A DNA stretch of 64,000 nt from Propylenella binzhouense (GTDB lineage Bacteria > Pseudomonadota > Alphaproteobacteria > Rhizobiales > Afifellaceae). Location of the stretch: assembly GCF_009866965.1 (NCBI RefSeq), contig NZ_SPKJ01000004.1:1-64000 (forward strand), in the 5' to 3' direction. The position numbers and the translations under genes are program-made. Of this stretch, positions 37,853 to 45,392 are shown piece by piece. The notes beneath the pieces are model-generated. The model was given only the letters and a program-made list of their open reading frames with translations, ran no database searches and was not told the DNA's origin. Each line of letters opens with the position of its first letter. Position 1 is the stretch's first letter.

Positions 37853-37956
37853 GAGATCTCGGTGGCCACAAGGAGGACGCTTGGTTGTCTGGACTTAGAG
37901 GGGCCGATTTCGTGAGCCAGAAACTCCGATCCATAAATCAGTTCGGACAGGCTAGA

Positions 37957-37978
37957 TTGTAGACAGATGACATGTCAA
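37957..37978 (-). promoter_or_regulatory. Probable promoter with TGT-NN-ACA site, lyase gene
   Basis: TTGTAGACAG at 37957-37966 contains the same TGTAGACA core as the palindrome at 28952-28965. On the minus strand a TTGACA (37978-37973) lies just upstream of it, and TAGCCT follows with an 18-base spacer. It is about 105 bases before the lyase ATG. Confidence 0.5.
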
Positions 37979-37998
37979 GAGTGAACAATCAGACACCG

Positions 37999-38553
37999 CC
38001 AGCGCAGATTCCTACCGGTCCGGATCCTATCCGCAGGCGCTGAAGGAGCTGGCGCATCCGGCCGGGGAGAAGGCGTCGGCGATGGGTCCGATGGATGCCC
38101 AGCGGGCCTCGACGGGGCGCTCTGCCGCTCGTCGGAGCAGCGAGTTGAGCTTGGCGAACGCGTTCTCGATCGGGTTGAAGCCGGGGCTGTAGGGCGGCAG
38201 GAAGAGCAGGCTCGCGCCGGCGGCCTTGTTCAGCGCGCGTCCGCGGCCCCTTGTGGCTGGAGAGCTTGTCCATGACGACCACGTCGCCGGGGCGCACCCC
38301 GGGGACGGGCACCTTTCCGACCTGGGCCTCGAAGGCGCCGCGGTTGCTCGGCCCGCCGAGGACGAAGGGCGCATCATGCCGCGCAGGGTCAGCGCGCCGA
38401 CGCAGGTCGTCTTCTTCCAGTGGCCGTGGGGCATGCCGGCAAGAAGCCGCTCGACGCGCCGGCCGCGCCCGTGCGTGCGGGCCATGTCGGTCTTGGCCCA
38501 GGTCTCGTCGATGAACACCAGCCGCTCGGGATCGGCATCGATCGAGCCGTCAA
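37999..38553 (-). mobile_element. IS630-type transposase remnant (right copy, inverted)
   Basis: Carries parts of all three DDE motifs: 'LVFIDETWAKTDMARTHGRG', 'GDVVVMDKLSSHKGPRTR' and 'SPGFNPIENAFAKLNSLLRR'. They lie in different frames: the sequence shifts after 'GALTLRGMM' and shifts back near 'LLFLPPYSP', so no functional protein results. It is closely similar to the left copy at 21481-21917, which runs the other way, and both share the same outer end (around CCGGTCCGGATCC-type sequence). Confidence 0.85.
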
Positions 38554-38634
38554 CCGCAATAATTACGGATTTTATCGTGACTGTCGTAGTGACAGCGCCT
38601 GGATATAAGGGTCTTCGTTCACATCGACGTAGAA

Positions 38635-39615
38635 TTACTGCAAAAACGGATGCGATAGATCGTTCGTGCACAGTCTGATCGGCGCCCCCGCGAGAAACGC
38701 CGCTACATTCTCGACGATCTGGGGGAAGAAGAGGTTGTAGGTCTCCTCGGTCACATAGCCGAGATGAGGGGTCAGCAGAACGTTGTCGAGGGAGCGATAA
38801 GGATGGTCGAGCGCGATAGGTTCATGTTCGAAGACGTCGAGGCCCGCTCCCGCAATGCGCCGCTCCTGCAAGGCCTCTATCAAAGCGGTCTCCTGGACGA
38901 TAGGGCCGCGGGAGGTGTTGATGAGAATGGCGCTCGGCTTCATCCTTCCGAGCATGCGGTCATCAATCAGGTTGCGGGTCCGGTCGCTGAGAATCAGATG
39001 TATGCTGATTACGTCCGCCTCGGCCATCAGAGTTTCGAGCGGAACGAGCGTCGCGCCGGCCTCGGCTGCCTGCTGCTGCGTCATGTGCTTGCTCCACGAC
39101 AGGACGTTCATGCCGAACGCATAACCGTAACCGGCCACCGTCCGACCGATATTGCCGAGCCCGAGCACGCCGAGAGTCAAACCTCGCAGATCCCTTCCGA
39201 TCGTCGTCTGCCATTTTCCTTGAAGGAGCGCATTGTGCTCCCGCGTGATGTTTCGCGTCAGGTCCAGGATCAGCCCCCAGGCCAGTTCCGCCGTGGCCGC
39301 GTAGCCTGAGCCGTTGTCGGTGCCGGAAACGATGACGCCGTAATCCGCGGCAGCGCTCAAATCTATCGAGAAATTGACTTCACCGGTCGTGGCCAAAAAT
39401 TTCAGATTCGGCAATTGCTCAAAAACACTGCGGGGAAAGGCAACCCTTTCACGCATGGCGCAAATGATCTCATAATCCTTGAGACTTTGGATCATCTGTT
39501 GCTGGTTCTGAAACGGTTCGGTGAAAACGTCTATCGTGGTTTGACGTGCGACGTCCGACCAATCGGCGAATGTCAGCGCGACGTTCTGATAGTCGCTCAG
39601 GATAGCAAGCCTCAT
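38635..39615 (-). CDS. D-2-hydroxyacid dehydrogenase-family protein
   Basis: A 326-aa NAD(P)-dependent dehydrogenase that interconverts 2-oxo and D-2-hydroxy acids. Rossmann motif 'LGVLGLGNIGRTVAGYGYAF', catalytic Arg in 'INTSRGPIV', Glu in 'VFEHEP', His in 'LTPHLGYVTEE'. The ATG at 39615 is chosen because it opens the conserved 'MRLAILSDYQNVAL'; the upstream open frame is unrelated. It lies just outside the right IS630 remnant, but its upstream region has a site like those of the island, so it probably belongs to the same pathway. Confidence 0.92.
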   Translation of the reverse strand: MRLAILSDYQNVALTFADWSDVARQTTIDVFTEPFQNQQQMIQSLKDYEIICAMRERVAFPRSVFEQLPNLKFLATTGEVNFSIDLSAAADYGVIVSGTDNGSGYAATAELAWGLILDLTRNITREHNALLQGKWQTTIGRDLRGLTLGVLGLGNIGRTVAGYGYAFGMNVLSWSKHMTQQQAAEAGATLVPLETLMAEADVISIHLILSDRTRNLIDDRMLGRMKPSAILINTSRGPIVQETALIEALQERRIAGAGLDVFEHEPIALDHPYRSLDNVLLTPHLGYVTEETYNLFFPQIVENVAAFLAGAPIRLCTNDLSHPFLQ

Positions 39616-39925
39616 TCTGTCCTCCGAGGGCTTAAGGACGCACAGAGCCGTTCGGTGAGCATCAGAGCCGCCGAGCAATCCGGCAACATGCCTACAGTAT
39701 GCAGTAGGACGATTCAAAATGAAAATCGAGGTGGAATGCTCCCGTTTTTTGGCCGGGTCCGGCCATGGAAAGGGCCGGAACAAGAGCAATCGTCCGCCTT
39801 GCGCAACGGACCCGGAGCCACTATCCCCGTGCGCTCGAGCGCAGCGGCGAGAGCCCGGTGAGGACCGCCGCGCAGCAGCTCGAGGGGAAAGGCCCGGGGT
39901 GACCCAGCCCCCTCATTGCCCTCGC
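39616..39925. other. Upstream region of the hydroxyacid dehydrogenase
   Basis: About 310 bases without a gene between the dehydrogenase start and a transposase remnant. It contains the dyad at 39691-39708. Nothing else is recognised. Confidence 0.45.
39691..39708. promoter_or_regulatory. Dyad upstream of the hydroxyacid dehydrogenase
   Basis: CCTACAGTATGCAGTAGG has perfect 5-base arms (CCTAC/GTAGG). Read on the minus strand it holds ACTGTAGGCA, close to the ACTGTAGACA core seen at the other island promoters. It sits about 75-95 bases before the gene, between a TTGAAT and a TAGGCA with a 17-base spacer. Confidence 0.45.
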
Positions 39926-40320
39926 TCATAAGGAGAGTCTGTTCTCATTCTGGTCCGTTCGGGACCGGGTGGCGAGCTCGTGTGGCGTCAGTCCGCCGAG
40001 CCTCGTGTGCGGCCGGCGCTGATTTTAGCCCTCCGGCAGGTGTCTAGAACCGCCTGCATTTCCTCGATGGTCTCGAACCAGGTGCGGCGCCCCTCGACGC
40101 GGAAGTGCTCGTCGAGCAGGGCGCGATCCAGCCGCTCGACGATGCCGTTCGACTGCGACCGCTTGACCCGCGTGGTGCGGTGCCCGATGTCCGCGAGCTG
40201 GAGGAACAGCTCGTACGGATGCTGGTCGGGCCGGCCGCAGAACGCGCGATGACACCCGAAGATCAGCTTCTGCGCGTCCTTTCCGGTGCGGCCATGACCG
40301 CGATCGACGGCCGGACCCAA
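39926..40320 (-). mobile_element. Transposase 3' remnant (IS3/IS481 integrase-core type)
   Basis: C-terminal part of an rve-type transposase: 'RPDQHPYELFLQLADIGHRT', 'VKRSQSNGIVERLDRALLDE' with the catalytic Glu, and 'GRRTWFETIEEMQAVLDT'. It then changes frame to 'NQRRPHTRLGGLTPHELATR', the usual end, with a TGA at 39926-39928. The N-terminal two thirds is missing. Located just before the biosynthetic operon. Confidence 0.8.
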
Positions 40321-40438
40321 GCCTCATCCGATCCGTCTCGGATCTGCCGAAATCACGATAAGCTGAGCGACCTTAGCTTGACTTGAACCAGCGGCCGACC
40401 GAGGGCACGTTAGGCGCACCAATTCACTGCAGAGTAGC

Positions 40439-42163
40439 ATGTCTGAGCTGTTGAAACCGCAGGTCGAGGGGATGGAGGCTCGGGCGACGCCCGAGCCCTT
40501 CATGGCCTTCTTCGAGACGTTGCAGCGCGCCATGGCCGCCAGGGAGTTCTCCACGGCGCAAAGCATCCTCGACAGCGCCGAACCAGGTTGGCGGAACCGC
40601 CTTCCGGCCAGGCGGCTGGAGGCCCGCCTGCTTCTTATGCAGGGCAGACTCCCCGAAGCGGAAGCCGCGTGCCGTGCCATTCTCGAGACGCGTCCCGACG
40701 ACGTCTCCGTCACGGCTCTTCTGTGCAGGGTGCTGGCCGCCGCGGGGCGCGCCGATGAGGCGCGCGATCTGTTTGAGCGGCATCTGTGGACGAGCGAGCT
40801 GACCCCCGAGCAGAAGGCCGGCATTCTGGCCGACCTCACCAATGCGGGCGGCGCCGGCGAGATCGAGGCGTTCGTCCGGCGGCTCGAGGCGACGCGGCCG
40901 CTGGGGCCAGGGGAATCGGGTCGGCTTGCCATTTCCGAAGCCCGGCTCGGACTGCCCGAACGCGCTCTGGAGAGGCTGATGGGCGTGGAGCGGGCAAACG
41001 ACCTGTCGCAAGTCCAGACATCGCAGCTGATGCAGCTTCTCGTGCAGGAATTCAGGCTCGACGAGGCCCGGGCCCGAGCGGCCGCGCTCACCGAACGCGA
41101 GCCGACCAATCCGGAATGGCTGCTGCGCCTGGCGCAGATCGAATTCCTGGAAGGCAATATCTCCGCGGCTGCCGACCGGCTCGCCGCGGCCTTGGCACTC
41201 GCGCCGGGCACACCTGCCCTCCTGAGGGCGCTGGTCGGCATGCCGATGTCTCCCGACCGCTTCCGGGACATCTTCCGCCAAGTCGAAGCCGCCCGCGATC
41301 ACGTGGAGTTCACCGAGGTCGCGAATTGGTCGTTCGCGCTGGCAGCGCTGCAGGCACGGGAGCCCGAGGCGGCGATCAAGGCGCTGGAGACGATCGGGCC
41401 CGGCTCGGACGAATTCCATGCCAACGCCCAGCTCATGCTTTCCGTTCTCCGCAGTCGCCCGCTCGAGGACTGGATCGCACGGCCGCGTCTGGCCGACGAC
41501 CCCACGCGGGCCGCTCGGATCGTATGTCGGGATGGCGCCGCGGCGACGCTGATCGTATTCCCCGGGCTGCACAACCAGTTCGGTAACCTGCCGTACGGCT
41601 ACTTGGACGTTCTTCTGTCCGAGCTGCCGGCCAATATCGTGTACCTGCGCGACCTTGGGCAGACTGCCTTCCTGGACGGCACCCGCGGGCTGGGCGAAAG
41701 CGAGCCGGCGATGGCCGACAGCCTGAAGAGGATGGCAGGCGAGCTCGCCGCGCCGCGGATCGTGACCCTCGGAAGCAGCATTGGCGGGTTTGCAGCGATC
41801 CGCTACGGCGCACGGCTCGGCGCGGCGGCCGCGGTCTCGTTTTCCGGACCGAGCAAGCTGTACTCGACCGACGACCGGCCGGACCGCTCCAAGCGCCGCG
41901 TCGGGCTCGCCTTCATGCGGCGCTATTCCGAGCGTCAGCGCGATGTCCTGCCGGATGTCCGGGCGAATCCGGACATGACGGTCTGGCACTTCGCCGGCGC
42001 GGAGAACGTCGAGGATATCGGCCAGCAGAACAGGCTGCTCGGCCTTCCCCAGGCGAGGCTAGAGACCGTTCCCGGCGTGGCGAGCCACAATACAGTGTTG
42101 CCCACCATCGCGGCCGGACGCCTGTTGGCGATCGTCGCGCGGGCGGTCGGCGGGGATGCCTGA
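40439..42163 (+). CDS. TPR-repeat/alpha-beta-hydrolase fusion protein
   Basis: A 574-aa two-part protein, not recognised as a named family. Residues about 20-345 are helical TPR-like repeats ('LPARRLEARLLLMQGRLPEA', 'CRVLAAAGRADEARDLF'), suited to protein-protein contact. From about 360 there is an alpha/beta-hydrolase-like half: 'AATLIVFPGLHNQFG', a nucleophile elbow 'LGSSIGGFAAIRYG' with Ser447, and a late His550 in 'GVASHNTV' as a possible triad member. No signal peptide. As first gene of an operon with an acyl carrier protein, it could be a thioesterase or acyltransferase that meets the carrier through its repeats (inference). Confidence 0.75.
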   Translation: MSELLKPQVEGMEARATPEPFMAFFETLQRAMAAREFSTAQSILDSAEPGWRNRLPARRLEARLLLMQGRLPEAEAACRAILETRPDDVSVTALLCRVLAAAGRADEARDLFERHLWTSELTPEQKAGILADLTNAGGAGEIEAFVRRLEATRPLGPGESGRLAISEARLGLPERALERLMGVERANDLSQVQTSQLMQLLVQEFRLDEARARAAALTEREPTNPEWLLRLAQIEFLEGNISAAADRLAAALALAPGTPALLRALVGMPMSPDRFRDIFRQVEAARDHVEFTEVANWSFALAALQAREPEAAIKALETIGPGSDEFHANAQLMLSVLRSRPLEDWIARPRLADDPTRAARIVCRDGAAATLIVFPGLHNQFGNLPYGYLDVLLSELPANIVYLRDLGQTAFLDGTRGLGESEPAMADSLKRMAGELAAPRIVTLGSSIGGFAAIRYGARLGAAAAVSFSGPSKLYSTDDRPDRSKRRVGLAFMRRYSERQRDVLPDVRANPDMTVWHFAGAENVEDIGQQNRLLGLPQARLETVPGVASHNTVLPTIAAGRLLAIVARAVGGDA

Positions 42164-42166
42164 CGC

Positions 42167-42868
42167 GTGCGGATCGCTGCTCTCGCCGGGCCAACCCGCC
42201 CAACCGCTCCGCGTCCGCACGAGGCGCTCGCCGCGCTCGCTCACCGGCTCCAGGCGTTCCAGTTCCTGCTCGACCGCTTTTGGCCCGAACCCGGGAGCCG
42301 CCGGATCGTCGATCTTGGTGCCGGGCACGGCCTGTTCGCTCAGATCGCAGCGCGTCGCGGCTTCTCCGTGACGGCCGTCGACGCACGGCCGCAATGGACT
42401 CTCGCCGATGCGCTTTCCATCGGCCGCAAGCAGCCGAGCCGCGCACGGCCGGAAGTCGCGTGGATCGAAGGCGACGTCCGCAGTTTCGATACGGCAGGCT
42501 TCGACGTGGTCTTGGCGATCGGCCTCACCTACCACCTGCCGCTTCAGGCGCAGCGGGATTTCCTTCGGCGGACAGCCGGACAGGCCACCGTGATCGACAC
42601 CGAGATCTACGATCCGAGTGACCCGGATGCCGCGGCCTGCGAGCGTCTGCGTCCGGTCGTCCTCGACGGCTACGACGGCGCGCTCTGTCGGGAAACCGGC
42701 GACCTCTGGTCCTCGATCGACAACGAGGAATCCTTCTGGCCGAGCCACGATGCAATGCTGCGCATGTGCGCCGGGGCAGGCCGGGCGAGCGTGATCGCCG
42801 TCGGAGCGCCGTACCGGTCCCGCTTCGGCTGGCGGCAGTGGTACGTCCTCGATGGACCGCTGCCATGA
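42167..42868 (+). CDS. Class I SAM-dependent methyltransferase
   Basis: A 233-aa protein starting at GTG 42167, three bases after the previous stop. The SAM-binding motif I is 'RIVDLGAGHGLFAQIAARRG', motif II region 'VTAVDARP', and 'WIEGDVRSFDTAGFDVVLAI' follows. The acceptor is unknown; in this cluster it may methylate a sugar, an acyl chain or the pyruvyl-modified product. Its stop overlaps the next ATG (ATGA). Confidence 0.85.
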   Translation: MRIAALAGPTRPTAPRPHEALAALAHRLQAFQFLLDRFWPEPGSRRIVDLGAGHGLFAQIAARRGFSVTAVDARPQWTLADALSIGRKQPSRARPEVAWIEGDVRSFDTAGFDVVLAIGLTYHLPLQAQRDFLRRTAGQATVIDTEIYDPSDPDAAACERLRPVVLDGYDGALCRETGDLWSSIDNEESFWPSHDAMLRMCAGAGRASVIAVGAPYRSRFGWRQWYVLDGPLP

Positions 42869-44100
42869 GCGACGCCAGACGCGTGCTCGTCACGGGCACT
42901 TTCGACGTCGAGAACTACGGGGATCTCCTGTTCCCGATCGTCGCAGCTCATGAACTCGGATCAAGGGGGTTCGGGGTCGTTCCCGTTTCCCCCACCGGCG
43001 CAGCGGTGACCGGACTGGCGGATGCTCCGCGTCCCGTCACCGTCGCCGAGATGATGAGCGGAGAGGCGCCGATCGCGGGCATCCTGATAGGCGGCGGATA
43101 CATCGTCCATCACCATTCGGCGAGCGTCCTTTCCGAGTATGAGAGCGCCGGAGTCGCGGACTGGGCCTATGCCGGCCTCTGGCTCGGCGCTACGGCGGCG
43201 GCTGCGCTCCGAGACGTGCCGGTCGCCTGGAACGCACCCGGCGCTCCGGTGCCGTTCGGCGGCGCCGGCAGGCGGGCACTCATCGGCTCGATGCTGAGGG
43301 CCGCCACTTACGTCAGCGTGCGGGACCCCGGGAGCCTGGAATTCCTCGGGCAGCACGAGGGCGTCGACATAAGGGTCGTCCCCGACACCGTGCTCGGACT
43401 TGCCCGCGCGTGGCCCCGCGAAGCTCTGGCGGATGCTTGTCGGACGCTCGCGGCTCGCAAGGGCATCTCCGCCGGCACCCGCTGGCTGGCGGTTCACCTG
43501 CGAATGCGCACGCTCGGCCAGCTGCAGCTTGCCGATCTCGCTCGCTCAATCGACGCGATCGCTGCGCGGTGGGAGGTCACGCCGCTTCTCATAGCGCTCG
43601 GGAGGAGCCTGGACGACGCGGCTGCGGTCAGCGCGCTTTCGGATACGCTCCGCTGCGGCCATGTCCGCCTCGACGATCCGACGAGCCTCAAGGAGATCGC
43701 TGCCGCGATCGCCTTCAGCCGGGCCTATGTAGGCGCTTCCATGCACGGCTATGTGACGGCCTGCGCGTATGACGTCCCGGGCGTGATGGTCGCGCGGCCG
43801 GCACACCGGAAGTTCGGCGGGCTGGTGAGCCAGCTCGGCCGCCGGGGCGACCTCGCCCAGGACTGGACGAGCGCACTCGATGCGGTCGAGCGCCACATGG
43901 CGGCGACCCCGTCGCCCCGGATTCCGGCCTCGGTTCGAATGGCGCTCGACCAGCACTGGTCGGAAATCGGCCGCGCGCTGGAGGATACTCGTGAGGCCGC
44001 CGAGCGGCGCCGGCGCTTTCTCGTCGACTATCTGCGGTCGGCGATCGGAGGAGCGGGAGCCGCATGGGCCTTCCAGCCGTTCGTGTCGGCGCGCCGATGA
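42865..44100 (+). CDS. Polysaccharide pyruvyl transferase-family protein (copy 1)
   Basis: A 411-aa protein of the PF04230 type, which usually transfers pyruvate from PEP to a sugar to form a ketal. The N-terminal 'GTFDVENYGDLLFPIV' (NYGD at 17-20), 'ILIGGGYIVHHHSASV', 'YVSVRDPGSLEFL' and the C-terminal 'YVGASMHGYVTACAYDVPGV' are typical. The ATG at 42865 overlaps the methyltransferase stop. No signal peptide. It is a clear paralogue of the next gene. Confidence 0.85.
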   Translation: MSDARRVLVTGTFDVENYGDLLFPIVAAHELGSRGFGVVPVSPTGAAVTGLADAPRPVTVAEMMSGEAPIAGILIGGGYIVHHHSASVLSEYESAGVADWAYAGLWLGATAAAALRDVPVAWNAPGAPVPFGGAGRRALIGSMLRAATYVSVRDPGSLEFLGQHEGVDIRVVPDTVLGLARAWPREALADACRTLAARKGISAGTRWLAVHLRMRTLGQLQLADLARSIDAIAARWEVTPLLIALGRSLDDAAAVSALSDTLRCGHVRLDDPTSLKEIAAAIAFSRAYVGASMHGYVTACAYDVPGVMVARPAHRKFGGLVSQLGRRGDLAQDWTSALDAVERHMAATPSPRIPASVRMALDQHWSEIGRALEDTREAAERRRRFLVDYLRSAIGGAGAAWAFQPFVSARR

Positions 44101-45392
44101 TCGGGCAATCGGCAGGAGACCACGGCCGCCGTGTCTTCATGGCGGGGCTCTTCGACCTCCGCAATTACGGCGACCTTCTGTTCCCGCTGCTCGCCGACCG
44201 TCGCCTCGCGCAGTACGGCTACCGGATCCAGCCGGTCACCCCCGCCGGGGGCTCCTGCGGATGGGCGGACACGACGCCGTGCATTGCGCTGGAGGGTCTC
44301 TTTGCGGAGGAAGGGCAACCCGCAGGTGTGCTCATCGGCGGCGGAAACATCGTCTACGGCGGCGTGCGCGGAAACCATTTGTTGCCCAATTCACCCGAAA
44401 CGGCCGATCGCGGAGAACTGGCCGCCTGGGGGCCACCCGGCCTTTGGCTCGGGCCGGCCCTCGCCGCAGCCGTGCACGACGTGCCGATCCTCTGGAATGC
44501 GCCGGGGCTGCCGCATCCCCTGGCCGGCCACTGGCGCAGCCTTCTCGGCTCGGCCCTCGACGCGTCGGACTACGTGAGCGTGCGCGAGGAGATGAGCCGG
44601 TCTCTCGCGCTCGAGACCTCGAGCCGGGCGGATATCCGTGTGGTCCCGGACAGCGCGGCCGAGCTCGCCCGGTTATGGCCGAAGGCCGGGCTCGCCGCCG
44701 TCTATCGCACGCTTCTGGAGCGCAAGGGTGCGCGACCGGATGTCCGCATTTGGGCCATTCACCTGCGAGACAGGTCGCTTGGCGAGCACTCGCTCGCGGA
44801 GCTGGCGCGTGAGATTGACCGTATCGCCGCGCGGACCGGCCTCACGCCGGCGCTGGTCGCGATAGGCCCGGGGCTTGGCGACGCGACCATGGTGCGCGAG
44901 CTGAACGACCGCCTCACAGTGTCGGCGCTGCCTCTCGATGATCCTGCCGGGCCCCGCGAGATTGCCGCCCTCATCTCCCACGCGCACCTCTATGTTGGTG
45001 CTTCGCTCCACGGCTACATCACTGCGGCGGCGTACGGCGTGCCGGGTTTGCTGGTCGCGCGCCCACGGCACCGGAAGTTCTCGGGCTTCGTCTCGCAGAT
45101 CGGCCGGAGCGGCGATCTCAAGGGCGACTGGTGCGCGGCCTTGGACGCCGTCCCTCCCGCGCTCGCCGAAGGTCCGAGCGCGCGCATCCCGGACGAGGTC
45201 CACGCCCGACTTGACCGGCATTGGGCCGCGATCGCCGCCGCGCTGAGCAATCCCGCCCGGAGCCGGGCCGCGCGGGCGGCCTTTCTCCGCACCGTCGTTC
45301 GGCTGGGCCTGCGGACGCCGTTCGGTCCGGCCTGGCTGCTCTCGCCCATGCTCCGGTCGCGAGCCCATCAACGCCCCGGTGCTTCCGCATGA
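44097..45392 (+). CDS. Polysaccharide pyruvyl transferase-family protein (copy 2)
   Basis: A 431-aa paralogue of the previous protein: 'FMAGLFDLRNYGDLLFPLLA' (NYGD at 23-26), 'GVLIGGGNIVYGGVRGNHLL', 'YVSVREEMSRSLAL' and 'YVGASLHGYITAAAYGVPGL'. The ATG at 44097 overlaps the previous stop (ATGA) and is preferred over an ATG at 44064. The two copies share the whole domain plan but differ in many positions, so they are an old duplication and could act on different acceptors or form a heterodimer. Confidence 0.85.
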   Translation: MIGQSAGDHGRRVFMAGLFDLRNYGDLLFPLLADRRLAQYGYRIQPVTPAGGSCGWADTTPCIALEGLFAEEGQPAGVLIGGGNIVYGGVRGNHLLPNSPETADRGELAAWGPPGLWLGPALAAAVHDVPILWNAPGLPHPLAGHWRSLLGSALDASDYVSVREEMSRSLALETSSRADIRVVPDSAAELARLWPKAGLAAVYRTLLERKGARPDVRIWAIHLRDRSLGEHSLAELAREIDRIAARTGLTPALVAIGPGLGDATMVRELNDRLTVSALPLDDPAGPREIAALISHAHLYVGASLHGYITAAAYGVPGLLVARPRHRKFSGFVSQIGRSGDLKGDWCAALDAVPPALAEGPSARIPDEVHARLDRHWAAIAAALSNPARSRAARAAFLRTVVRLGLRTPFGPAWLLSPMLRSRAHQRPGASA

